Shown here: positions 1-4,923 of the stretch, one piece after another
Numbering within the stretch: position 1 is the first letter of the stretch
How the letters are laid out: each line of letters starts with the position of its first letter
Assembly: GCA_029071285.1 (NCBI GenBank)
Contig: JAIEAS010000060.1
Coordinates: 1 to 5,104 of the forward strand
Length of the DNA stretch: 5,104 nucleotides
Direction: 5' to 3'
Source of the DNA: Clostridia bacterium
GTDB taxonomy: Bacteria; Bacillota; Clostridia; Christensenellales; Borkfalkiaceae
Notes under the pieces: generated by a model
The model's database searches: none
Told to the model about the DNA's origin: nothing
The model's input: the letters and a program-made list of their open reading frames with translations, nothing else
Program-made: the position numbers and the translations under genes

Positions 1-173
1 TAATTAAACTGTGTTAATGTTATGATTGTAGGTTCTTTTTCGATAATTGTGGGTGGGGTATCATTATTGTCGTTATTTTTTTGACTTGTATCGTCAGCTT
101 CTTGGCAACCTGTCAAGAAGCAAACTGCAAAAGCTACAATACTAAAAAACAGACAAGCAATTCTCTTTCTCAC
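1..173 (-). CDS. Lipoprotein, N-terminal part (runs off left edge)
   Basis: The minus strand opens with GTG at 173-171 and stays open for 57 codons to the window edge. The product starts MRKRIACLFF, followed by a hydrophobic stretch (about residues 5-20) and the lipobox L20-T21-G22-C23. This is a type II signal peptide, so the mature protein should carry a lipid on Cys23 and sit on the outer face of the membrane. After the cysteine comes a polar linker rich in Asp, Asn, Thr and Pro (residues 24-50), usual for a lipoprotein tether. The functional domain lies outside the window, so its role cannot be named. The start is supported by an AAGGA ribosome binding site (182-186) eight bases upstream and a good promoter at 220-248. 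The last two bases inside the window are TA, so the reading could even stop there, giving a very short lipoprotein. The gene is divergent from the HTH gene at 266. Confidence 0.75.
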   Translation of the reverse strand, partial: MRKRIACLFFSIVAFAVCFLTGCQEADDTSQKNNDNNDTPPTIIEKEPTIITLTQFN

Positions 174-191
174 TTTGTATATCCTTCAAGC

Positions 192-213
192 AAATAGCCC
201 TCATGGGCTATTT
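192..213 (-). promoter_or_regulatory. 5'-terminal hairpin of the lipoprotein mRNA
   Basis: AAATAGCCC (192-200) and GGGCTATTT (205-213) form a perfect 9-bp stem with a 4-base loop. Counting seven bases from the TAAAAT box puts the lipoprotein transcript start at about 213, so the message would begin with this stem, ending six bases before the AAGGA ribosome binding site. Stems at the very 5' end of bacterial mRNAs are known to protect against 5'-dependent decay, and that role is inferred here. Read on the plus strand the same hairpin is followed by a T-rich run, but no plus-strand gene lies upstream that would need a terminator. Confidence 0.5.
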
Positions 214-219
214 TTATTT

Positions 220-248
220 ATTTTACTCCCATGGGGCTAAAATGTCAA
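220..248 (-). promoter_or_regulatory. Sigma-A-type promoter of the lipoprotein gene
   Basis: On the minus strand there is a perfect -35 box TTGACA (248-243), a 17-base spacer and a -10 box TAAAAT (225-220). The predicted start is near 213, giving a leader of about 40 nt. The promoter lies just upstream of the HTH gene's start codon (266), so the HTH protein could easily control it. Confidence 0.7.
228..235. promoter_or_regulatory. CCCATGGG palindrome, candidate operator
   Basis: A perfect 8-bp palindrome lies between the -35 and -10 boxes of the lipoprotein promoter and 30 bases before the HTH gene's start. This is a classic place for a repressor to block RNA polymerase. A second CATGGG-containing dyad lies about 28 bp away (core 202-207). 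The link to the HTH protein encoded next door is inferred from position only. Confidence 0.35.
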
Positions 249-265
249 TAAAAAGGGAGCGAATT

Positions 266-475
266 ATGGAAATTATTTTTGCAGAGCGTTTGCGTGAATT
301 AATGAAAGAGCACGGGTTAAATCAAGTGAAGCTTGCGGAGAGGGCAGGGGTAAAGCAGAATACAATCAGTGCCTGGCTGTTAAAAAAGAAGGAGCCGAGC
401 GTCACGAGCCTTTGGCTGCTTGCCGATTATTTCGGAGTGGAAGTAGATTATTTAATCGGCAGAAAAGACGACTGA
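266..475 (+). CDS. Small Cro/CI (XRE)-family HTH regulator
   Basis: This is a 69-residue protein that is almost entirely one Cro/CI-type helix-turn-helix domain. Residues 4-15 form the first helix. NQVKLAERAGV (19-29) is the second, and KQNTISAWL (30-38) is the recognition helix with its usual Q-T-S-W pattern. The PS-SLWLLADYFGVEVDYLIG segment (44-65) is the standard C-terminal half of the fold. There is no sensor or dimerisation domain, so it probably binds DNA as a simple dimer. The open frame extends upstream to 203, but ATG 266 is chosen because AAGGGAG ends six bases before it and the domain begins right there. The gene is divergent from the lipoprotein gene. Its start region overlaps that gene's promoter, which suggests it regulates the lipoprotein gene and perhaps itself. 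No convincing promoter of its own was found. Confidence 0.88.
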   Translation: MEIIFAERLRELMKEHGLNQVKLAERAGVKQNTISAWLLKKKEPSVTSLWLLADYFGVEVDYLIGRKDD

Positions 476-497
476 ATTTTCCGCAAAAAAAATTCAG
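472..497 (+). terminator. Possible weak terminator hairpin after the HTH gene
   Basis: CTGAATTTT (472-480) pairs with AAAATTCAG (489-497) in a 9-bp stem that contains the HTH stop codon (TGA 473-475). The stem is AT-rich and no T-run follows it, so it is at best a weak terminator or a 3'-end stabiliser. It ends nine bases before the -35 box of the next promoter. Confidence 0.3.
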
Positions 498-505
498 ACA
501 AGCTC

Positions 506-534
506 TTGTAATTTTTTGGAAGATATGATACAAT
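506..534 (+). promoter_or_regulatory. Sigma-A-type promoter of the Fe-S scaffold/GGGtGRT operon
   Basis: TTGTAA (506-511) and TACAAT (529-534) are separated by exactly 17 bases, and each differs from consensus in one or two positions. Transcription should begin at about 541, immediately before the first leader hairpin. No better candidate lies between here and the start codon at 737. Confidence 0.65.
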
Positions 535-540
535 AAACAA

Positions 541-736
541 CGGTGCAAGGAAGGTTGCCTTCCGCTGCACGCCCCTGTTTGCGCGCAAGCGGCTCGCTGA
601 GGTGAAGTCGCGCGATGTAAATCGAGGGCACTGAAAAAATCGCGCGACGAGGGCGAATAGCCCTAAAAGTCACGACAGTTTCTTTTTTCCGCTAAAAAGA
701 AACTGTGTGAGTAAAAATTTTATTGGAGGAATTATA
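541..736 (+). promoter_or_regulatory. Long structured 5' leader (possible cis-regulatory RNA)
   Basis: The predicted transcript has about 195 nt before the start codon at 737, with four clear hairpins. H1 is GTGCA/TGCAC (543-547/566-570) enclosing GGAAGG/CCTTCC (549-554/558-563). H2 is a 10-bp stem, GTCGCGCGAT (607-616) with ATCGCGCGAC (639-648). H3 is AGGGC/GCCCT (650-654/660-664). H4 is a 16-bp stem with one bulge (671-687/694-709). The sequence CGAGGGC occurs twice (623-629 and 648-654). Either copy could pair with GCCCT at 660-664, and GGGC 626-629 could also pair with GCCC 571-574, so alternative folds are possible. I do not recognise a known riboswitch, T-box, 6S, SRP or tmRNA signature. 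A leader that controls the Fe-S operon in response to a ligand or to translation is an inference. A separate small RNA is also possible. Confidence 0.45.
671..709 (+). promoter_or_regulatory. Strong hairpin just upstream of the operon's ribosome binding site
   Basis: CACgACAG followed by TTTCTTTTT (671-687) pairs with AAAAAGAAACTGTGTG (694-709), giving 16 base pairs with one bulged G at 674 and a 6-base loop. It ends 15 bases before GGAGG (725-729). A T-run at 718-721 follows eight bases later, too short and too distant for a typical intrinsic terminator. It may be a pausing, processing or mRNA-stability element. Confidence 0.45.
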
Positions 737-1438
737 ATGCAATATTCTCGCGAAGTAGAAGAAATGTGTTGCGTTGCAAAGGGCCCCAAACACGACCCCG
801 CTCCCATTCCCGAAGAGGGAAAATGGGTCTGCGCAAAACAAATCACAGACATCAGCGGCTTCACGCACGGCGTGGGTTGGTGCGCTCCCCAACAGGGCGC
901 GTGCAAACTCTCCCTCAACGTTAAGGGCGGCGTCATTCAGGAGGCGCTCGTTGAAACCATCGGTTGTTCGGGTATGACGCACTCGGCGGCTATGGCGGCG
1001 GAGATTCTGCCCCACAAGACCATTCTCGAAGCGCTCAACACCGACCTTGTGTGCGACGCGATCAACACCGCTATGCGCGAGCTGTTCCTGCAAATCGTTT
1101 ACGGCAGAACGCAGTCGGCTTTCTCCGACGACGGTCTTACCGTCGGCGCAGGACTCGAAGACCTTGGTAAAGGGCTTCGTTCGCAGGTTGGCACCATGTA
1201 CGGTACGGCGCTCAAGGGCGTGAGATACCTTGAAATGGCGGAGGGCTACGTTACCCGCCTTGCGCTCGATAAAGATAATCAGGTAATCGGCTACGAATTC
1301 GTATCCCTTGGAAAAATGACCGACTTCATCAAGAAGGGCGACGAGCCCAACGAAGCATGGAAGAAGGCGATGGGGCACTACGGCAGATTCGAAAAAGAAC
1401 AGGGCGCGGTGAAGTACATCGACCCTCGTAAGGAATAA
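737..1438 (+). CDS. NifU/IscU-like iron-sulfur cluster scaffold protein
   Basis: This 233-residue protein is related to the N-terminal scaffold domain of NifU/IscU, on which Fe-S clusters are built before transfer to target proteins. The best landmark is IGCSGMTHSAAMAAEIL (residues 75-91), which matches the GC-x4-AS-type helix around the second ligand cysteine of IscU. Cys49 (GVGWCAPQQGAC) and Cys106 would be the first and third ligands, with spacing (49, 77, 106) similar to IscU. Extra cysteines are C11, C12, C32 and C56. The region beyond about residue 125 is not part of classical IscU, and I assign it no domain. The start at 737 is chosen over the in-frame GTG at 707 because GGAGG (725-729) sits seven bases ahead of it, and codon 707 lies inside a hairpin. 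The GGGtGRT gene follows after 11 bases, so the two are co-transcribed and probably act together. No cysteine desulfurase gene is nearby. The scaffold-like fold is well supported, but actual Fe-S transfer by this subfamily is inferred. Confidence 0.85.
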   Translation: MQYSREVEEMCCVAKGPKHDPAPIPEEGKWVCAKQITDISGFTHGVGWCAPQQGACKLSLNVKGGVIQEALVETIGCSGMTHSAAMAAEILPHKTILEALNTDLVCDAINTAMRELFLQIVYGRTQSAFSDDGLTVGAGLEDLGKGLRSQVGTMYGTALKGVRYLEMAEGYVTRLALDKDNQVIGYEFVSLGKMTDFIKKGDEPNEAWKKAMGHYGRFEKEQGAVKYIDPRKE

Positions 1439-1449
1439 GGAGGCGCGGT

Positions 1450-2451
1450 ATGGCTTTGTTTGAAGGTTATGAAAGAAGAGTAGACAAAATTAACGGCGTG
1501 CTCAAAGAATACGGCATTAAGTCCATTGAAGAGTGCAAGGATATCTGTCTTTCCAAGGGCGTGGATTGCGATAAAATCGTGCGCGGCACGCAGCCCATTT
1601 GCTTCGAGAACGCAGTCTGGGCGTACACCGTGGGAGCTGCAATCGCCATTAAGAAGGGCTGCAAGAAAGCTGCCGACGCAGCTGCTGCAATCGGTATCGG
1701 TTTACAGTCGTTCTGCATTCCCGGCTCGGTTGCGGAAAACCGCAAAGTAGGTCTGGGGCACGGCAATCTTGGCAAAATGCTCCTTTCCGAAGAGACGGAT
1801 TGCTTCTGCTTCCTCGCAGGTCACGAATCGTTCGCGGCGGCGGAGGGCGCAATCTCCATTGCAATGAACGCGAACAAGGTGAGAAAGAACCCCCTGCGCG
1901 TGATTCTGAACGGTCTCGGCAAGGACGCGGCGTTCATCATCTCCCGCATTAACGGCTTCACCTATTGCGAAACCACGTTTGATCCTTACACCGAAACGGT
2001 TACCGTTACCAAGGAAGTTCCTTATTCCGACGGTCCCCGCGCGAAGGTAAAGTGCTACGGCGCGGACAACGTACCCGAAGGCGTTGCAATCATGAAGCTC
2101 GAAAAAGTGGGCGTTTCCATTACGGGTAACTCCACCAACCCCACGCGTTTCCAACACCCCGTTGCGGGCACTTACAAAAAGTGGTGCAACGAGAACGGCG
2201 TGGAATATTTCTCCGTGGCTTCGGGCGGCGGTACGGGCAGAACCCTGCACCCCGACAACATGGCGGCAGGTCCTTCTTCCTACGGCATGACCGACACGAT
2301 GGGTCGTATGCATTCCGACGCACAGTTCGCGGGCAGCTCTTCCGTTCCCGCGCACGTTGAAATGATGGGACTTATCGGCATGGGCAACAATCCAATGGTG
2401 GGTGCAACGGTTGCAGTTGCCGTCGCAGTCCAAGAGGGCATGAGCAAGTAA
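1450..2451 (+). CDS. GGGtGRT-family protein of unknown function
   Basis: This 333-residue protein carries the signature GGGTGRT at residues 259-265, within a conserved C-terminal stretch rich in Gly, Ser and Met (about 256-310, including HPDNMAAGPSSYGM). The signature names the Pfam family GGGtGRT, found mainly in anaerobic bacteria and without a known activity. Cysteines cluster near the N-terminus (C29, C33, C40, C51), with more at C71, C89, C118 and C120. Some could ligate a metal or an Fe-S cluster, which fits a partnership with the scaffold protein encoded just upstream. The last 25 residues are an Ala/Val/Gly-rich hydrophobic stretch. It does not look like a transmembrane anchor, because it is interrupted by Asn and Pro and is followed by a polar end. 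There is no signal peptide, so the protein is probably cytosolic. The start follows AAGGAGG, which overlaps the upstream stop codon. Family membership is secure; biochemical function is unknown. Confidence 0.88.
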   Translation: MALFEGYERRVDKINGVLKEYGIKSIEECKDICLSKGVDCDKIVRGTQPICFENAVWAYTVGAAIAIKKGCKKAADAAAAIGIGLQSFCIPGSVAENRKVGLGHGNLGKMLLSEETDCFCFLAGHESFAAAEGAISIAMNANKVRKNPLRVILNGLGKDAAFIISRINGFTYCETTFDPYTETVTVTKEVPYSDGPRAKVKCYGADNVPEGVAIMKLEKVGVSITGNSTNPTRFQHPVAGTYKKWCNENGVEYFSVASGGGTGRTLHPDNMAAGPSSYGMTDTMGRMHSDAQFAGSSSVPAHVEMMGLIGMGNNPMVGATVAVAVAVQEGMSK

Positions 2452-2476
2452 AAACACAAAATATAGTATAAAAAAT

Positions 2477-2511
2477 AGAGTTTCCATACAAAATATGGGA
2501 ACTCTTTTTTT
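2477..2511. terminator. Rho-independent terminator after the GGGtGRT gene (probably bidirectional)
   Basis: AGAGTTTCCATA (2477-2488) pairs with TATGGGAACTCT (2494-2505) in a 12-bp stem with one G-U pair and a 5-base loop, followed by T at 2505-2511. An A-run at 2470-2475 before the stem gives a T-run on the other strand, so it could also stop transcripts coming leftward from fic. It ends the host operon and is the last feature clearly belonging to the host side. Confidence 0.88.
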
Positions 2512-2512
2512 G

Positions 2513-2526
2513 TGGTTAAGTAACCA
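2513..2526. repeat. TGGTTA-AG-TAACCA dyad, candidate integrase core site
   Basis: Two 6-bp inverted arms (2513-2518 and 2521-2526) flank AG, directly after the host terminator and 18 bases before the 11-bp repeats. Core sites of tyrosine recombinases are short inverted arms around a crossover region, and the location at the presumed junction fits. The 2-base centre is shorter than the usual 6-8 bp overlap, unless the outer bases of the arms are part of it. This is speculative. Confidence 0.25.
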
Positions 2527-2542
2527 TCGGGTTGTTTTCGGT

Positions 2543-2608
2543 CTCTCGTCCACGTCTCGTCCACATTTCGTCCACGTTTGAAAAAATTGTGGACGAGAGT
2601 TCGTGGAC
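2543..2608. repeat. Inverted copies of the same repeat
   Basis: CTCTCGTCCAC (2543-2553) has a perfect 11-bp inverted partner GTGGACGAGAG at 2589-2599. The third tandem copy (2568-2575) can also pair with 2589-2596 around a 13-base A-rich loop. A further inverted copy, GTGGAC, lies at 2603-2608. Direct and inverted copies together suggest a multi-protein DNA complex, or a mutually exclusive set of hairpins if the region is single-stranded. Confidence 0.65.
2545..2577 (+). repeat. Three tandem 11-bp repeats, candidate integrase arm-type sites
   Basis: CTCGTCCACGT (2545-2555), CTCGTCCACAT (2556-2566) and TTCGTCCACGT (2567-2577) follow one another without a gap and share the core TCGTCCAC. The 11-bp period puts each copy on nearly the same face of the helix. 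Integrases with an N-terminal arm-binding domain, such as the one encoded at 3610-4911, bind short direct repeats of this size near the ends of their elements. That assignment is inferred. Confidence 0.7.
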
Positions 2609-2629
2609 TGAAATTGCACTCTAACACCT

Positions 2630-2667
2630 AAAATGTGGACGAAAAAGCATTCTCGTCCACATTTTTT
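2630..2667 (+). terminator. Terminator-like hairpin built from two repeat copies
   Basis: AAAATGTGGACGA (2630-2642) and TCGTCCACATTTT (2653-2665) form a perfect 13-bp stem with a 10-base loop, and six T residues run from 2662 to 2667. In the plus direction it has the form of an intrinsic terminator. It also lies just downstream of the fic stop codon on the minus strand, where it could end or stabilise fic mRNA, though the T-run on that side is only four bases and lies within the stem. Confidence 0.6.
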
Positions 2668-2680
2668 GTTATTTCGTCTC

Positions 2681-3532
2681 TTAATTAGAGCTACCGCTAC
2701 CCGAATATATGGACAGCCATATTTTCATGCTTGCAAGCTCGCTCTCGGCAAGCAACTTTGCCATGCCTTCTGTCTTGCTTTCGGGGCGTGTACTGTATTT
2801 TTCTTTATCGCGGTATGCGCTTATTGCCGCATAATATCTGTCGCGTTCTTCATAACGCACATCGACAGGCAACAGCCCTAACGAAATCATTTCATAGATT
2901 AAGAGCAACCTTCCCGTTCTGCCGTTACCGTCTACAAACGGGTGTATGTTCTCGAACTCGATATGATGCTTGGCAAGGTTATGGAATAGCTCAACCCAAT
3001 TAAACTGCCCCTGTGCCGCAAGCTCTGCGTTGTGCTTGCAATCGGCTTGCACTTCTGCCACATACGCTTTCATCTTTTCGGGAACTTGCGAAGGCGAGCA
3101 AGGCGTATAAACGATTCTCGTCAAATTGCCAACATAGTTCTGTATCGTCCTGTATTTACCTGCTTCTTCGTCGCCACGCAATACAAAGCTGTGAACTTGC
3201 TTTATAAATTCTTCCGTTATAGTTTTCTTTTCCTTAACCGATTCATAGAGAAAATCAAAAGCCTGCTTATAGCCGACTATATCTTCGCTCTCTCTTAAAG
3301 AGTGCGCACCTGTAACTATTCCTTTTTCAATAAGCAACTTTGTCTCATCGAAAGTAAAAGTGTTACCCTCTATGGCGTTTGAGTTATGGCTTGCGCTGAT
3401 AGAGAACTCGTTATTGAAATATTTGAGTTCGCCTGCCGTAAGCGGGCGCACTTTTTTCATAAGTGCATAGCTGTTGTCTATCTCGCCAATGATGTCTATG
3501 TACTTTTGTTGTTCTTCCATTTTTTTAGACAT
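2681..3532 (-). CDS. Fic-domain protein (AMP-transferase), class II-like
   Basis: This 283-residue Fic-family enzyme carries the full active-site motif HPFVDGNGRTGR at residues 197-208. His197 acts as general base and the DGNGR loop holds the ATP phosphates. Such enzymes usually transfer AMP from ATP to a hydroxyl of a target protein. The N-terminal SNAIEG (51-56) matches the inhibitory (S/T)xxxE(G/N) motif, whose Glu55 would block productive ATP binding. This puts it among class II Fic proteins, which carry their own inhibitor and need no separate antitoxin gene. The C-terminal winged helix found in some longer class II members is missing, and the chain ends in a flexible SGSGSSN tail. The start at 3532 follows AAAGGAG with good spacing and a consensus promoter. 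The gene lies downstream of int on the same strand, at the presumed element end, so it looks like cargo. Target protein and biological role cannot be read from the sequence. Confidence 0.93.
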   Translation of the reverse strand: MSKKMEEQQKYIDIIGEIDNSYALMKKVRPLTAGELKYFNNEFSISASHNSNAIEGNTFTFDETKLLIEKGIVTGAHSLRESEDIVGYKQAFDFLYESVKEKKTITEEFIKQVHSFVLRGDEEAGKYRTIQNYVGNLTRIVYTPCSPSQVPEKMKAYVAEVQADCKHNAELAAQGQFNWVELFHNLAKHHIEFENIHPFVDGNGRTGRLLLIYEMISLGLLPVDVRYEERDRYYAAISAYRDKEKYSTRPESKTEGMAKLLAESELASMKIWLSIYSGSGSSN

Positions 3533-3554
3533 AGCCGTTGCTCCTTTCTTTTAT

Positions 3555-3583
3555 ATTATACTCATTTTTCAACCAATAGTCAA
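3555..3583 (-). promoter_or_regulatory. Consensus promoter of fic with a very short leader
   Basis: On the minus strand TTGACT (3583-3578), a 17-base spacer and TATAAT (3560-3555) form a near-perfect sigma-A promoter. Seven bases beyond the -10 box is 3548, where the GAAAGGAG ribosome binding site (3548-3541) begins. The fic message would thus have a leader of only about 16 nt. The gene can be expressed independently of int. Confidence 0.8.
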
Positions 3584-3609
3584 GGTTAATTCAAACGTTT
3601 AGTCTTTTA

Positions 3610-4911
3610 TTACATATACAACTCGTTTATTGCCTTTCTTCCGCGTTCTCTCATCGTATCCGTTGTGTGTTCGTAAACGTCGATAGTGAGTTTCACGTCC
3701 GTATGTCCCAAGCGCGTCTGTATGTACTTTTGGTCTATGTCGATTTCGGCAAGCATACTTGCGTGAGTGTGCCGTAAAGAGTGAAAATCAAAATCTTTGA
3801 AGATATCTTTCTTAATGCTTCGTGTTACGTGTTGCATCGTTCTCGGGCTGATAAACGTTCCGTTTTCCCTCACGCAAACCAAATATATCGGGAAATCTTC
3901 TTCATTGTTTCCAATCCTGTTTATGCCGATGGGGTATTGCGGTTGTTTACCTTCGAGAATTAACGGACTATCGGCAAAATAGTTAGTATAGAAATTACCG
4001 TAATAATCTTTTGCGCGTAACTGTCTTGTTCTTTCACGTATTAGCAAATTGTTCAATTCGTCGCTTATCTCGATTACACGATAGGACTTATACTTCGGCT
4101 CTGCAAAATACCAATATCCGTTTCCGCTTTCGGACGTGCCGTTTTTCTGCAATTTATCCAAAGTATCACGCTTTTCATCCTGCATCCATTGCACTTGTCT
4201 GTTGACATAAATCAGTTTCTTCTGAAAGTCAATATCGTCCCAACATAAACCGAAAACTTCGCCCAACCTCAACCCGCACTCGTAGCCGAGTTTCAAGGGA
4301 ATATGGCTCGGATGCCGTTCGGGAAAACGCTCGAATATCTGTTCCATTATTTCCTTTTTGATATAGACATGTGGGGCAGAACGGGTTGGTACTTTGGGGA
4401 TTCTGTTCTTCGGCGTTTTCAAACGCACAGCCGGAGAGTAAGCGATATAATGATGATCGACAGCGTAATTAAAACTTTTGGTAAGTATTCCTTTTATGCT
4501 TGTTATAGAATTATACGAAAAGCCTGCATCGTACATATCAATGATAAAGGATTGCAGAATTTCCCGACTTATTGACTTGAGTTTGTATTTGCCCAACTTC
4601 GGTTTGATATGATTTTTTATCGTGTTTACATATCCGCTTACAGTATTCGGCTTTAAGTCGATTTTGCAATCGTTCTCTATCCAATAATCAAGAAAATCGG
4701 CAAATGAGATTTTATCTTTTTCTACAACATGCCCGAAGTTTTCATATTGGATTTGAGCTTCCCGTCCAGCTTGTCTTGCTTCGCCTTTGGTCTTGTAACC
4801 GCTTTTACTAATCCATTTGCGTTGTCCATCTACGCTTGCTATTTCAAACCTGTATTCGTAAACTGCGCCGCCGTTTGTCCGTTCCCGTTTTCTTATCTTA
4901 ATTTCTGCCAT
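3610..4911 (-). CDS. int: Tyrosine recombinase / phage-type integrase
   Basis: This 433-residue site-specific recombinase would integrate and excise the element by cutting and rejoining att sites through a phosphotyrosine intermediate. The N-terminal region (about 1-58, including YRFEIASVDGQRKW) resembles the AP2-like arm-binding domain of Tn916-type integrases. A SAM-like core-binding domain follows (about 68-165, FADFLDYWIENDCK onward). The catalytic domain has all expected residues: R215 (GLRLGE), K275 (KYKSYR), H377-x-x-R380 (HSLRHTHAS), H403 (RLGHTD) and the nucleophile Y413 (DVYEHT). It therefore appears intact and active. The catalytic domain contains a longer than usual stretch between the lysine and the HxxR box (about 300-370), as seen in this group. 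The start is supported by AAGGAA five bases upstream. The excisionase gene ends 12 bases before it, so both belong to one transcript. fic lies downstream with its own promoter, and no clear terminator separates int from fic. Confidence 0.95.
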   Translation of the reverse strand: MAEIKIRKRERTNGGAVYEYRFEIASVDGQRKWISKSGYKTKGEARQAGREAQIQYENFGHVVEKDKISFADFLDYWIENDCKIDLKPNTVSGYVNTIKNHIKPKLGKYKLKSISREILQSFIIDMYDAGFSYNSITSIKGILTKSFNYAVDHHYIAYSPAVRLKTPKNRIPKVPTRSAPHVYIKKEIMEQIFERFPERHPSHIPLKLGYECGLRLGEVFGLCWDDIDFQKKLIYVNRQVQWMQDEKRDTLDKLQKNGTSESGNGYWYFAEPKYKSYRVIEISDELNNLLIRERTRQLRAKDYYGNFYTNYFADSPLILEGKQPQYPIGINRIGNNEEDFPIYLVCVRENGTFISPRTMQHVTRSIKKDIFKDFDFHSLRHTHASMLAEIDIDQKYIQTRLGHTDVKLTIDVYEHTTDTMRERGRKAINELYM

Positions 4912-4923
4912 GCTCGTTCCTTT

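Noticed and set aside
192..222. Plus-strand terminator (hairpin plus T-rich run)
   Set aside because: No plus-strand gene precedes it in the window, and the hairpin coincides with the predicted 5' end of the divergent lipoprotein transcript.
203..265. Upstream in-frame start for the HTH protein
   Set aside because: It adds 21 residues unlike the family and starts inside the hairpin at 192-213. ATG 266 has a proper ribosome binding site.
543..605. Short GTG-initiated leader peptide of 20 codons
   Set aside because: It has no ribosome binding site, an unremarkable Arg/Ala-rich sequence, and an H1 stem that fully covers the start.
692..1378. Minus-strand open frame of 228 codons across the scaffold gene
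   Set aside because: It mirrors the codon pattern of the NifU-like gene on the other strand and has no recognisable domain or ribosome binding site.
1702..2619. Long minus-strand open frame of 305 codons across the GGGtGRT gene
   Set aside because: It is antisense to a gene with a clear family signature, has low-complexity His/Arg/Val-rich composition and no sensible ribosome binding site.
2543..2665. CRISPR array
   Set aside because: Repeats are only 8-11 bp, partly inverted, and have no spacers of regular length; no cas genes are present.
2633..3298. Several plus-strand open frames antisense to fic
   Set aside because: The Fic protein with its full catalytic motif is on the minus strand. 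The plus-strand frames lack domains and ribosome binding sites.
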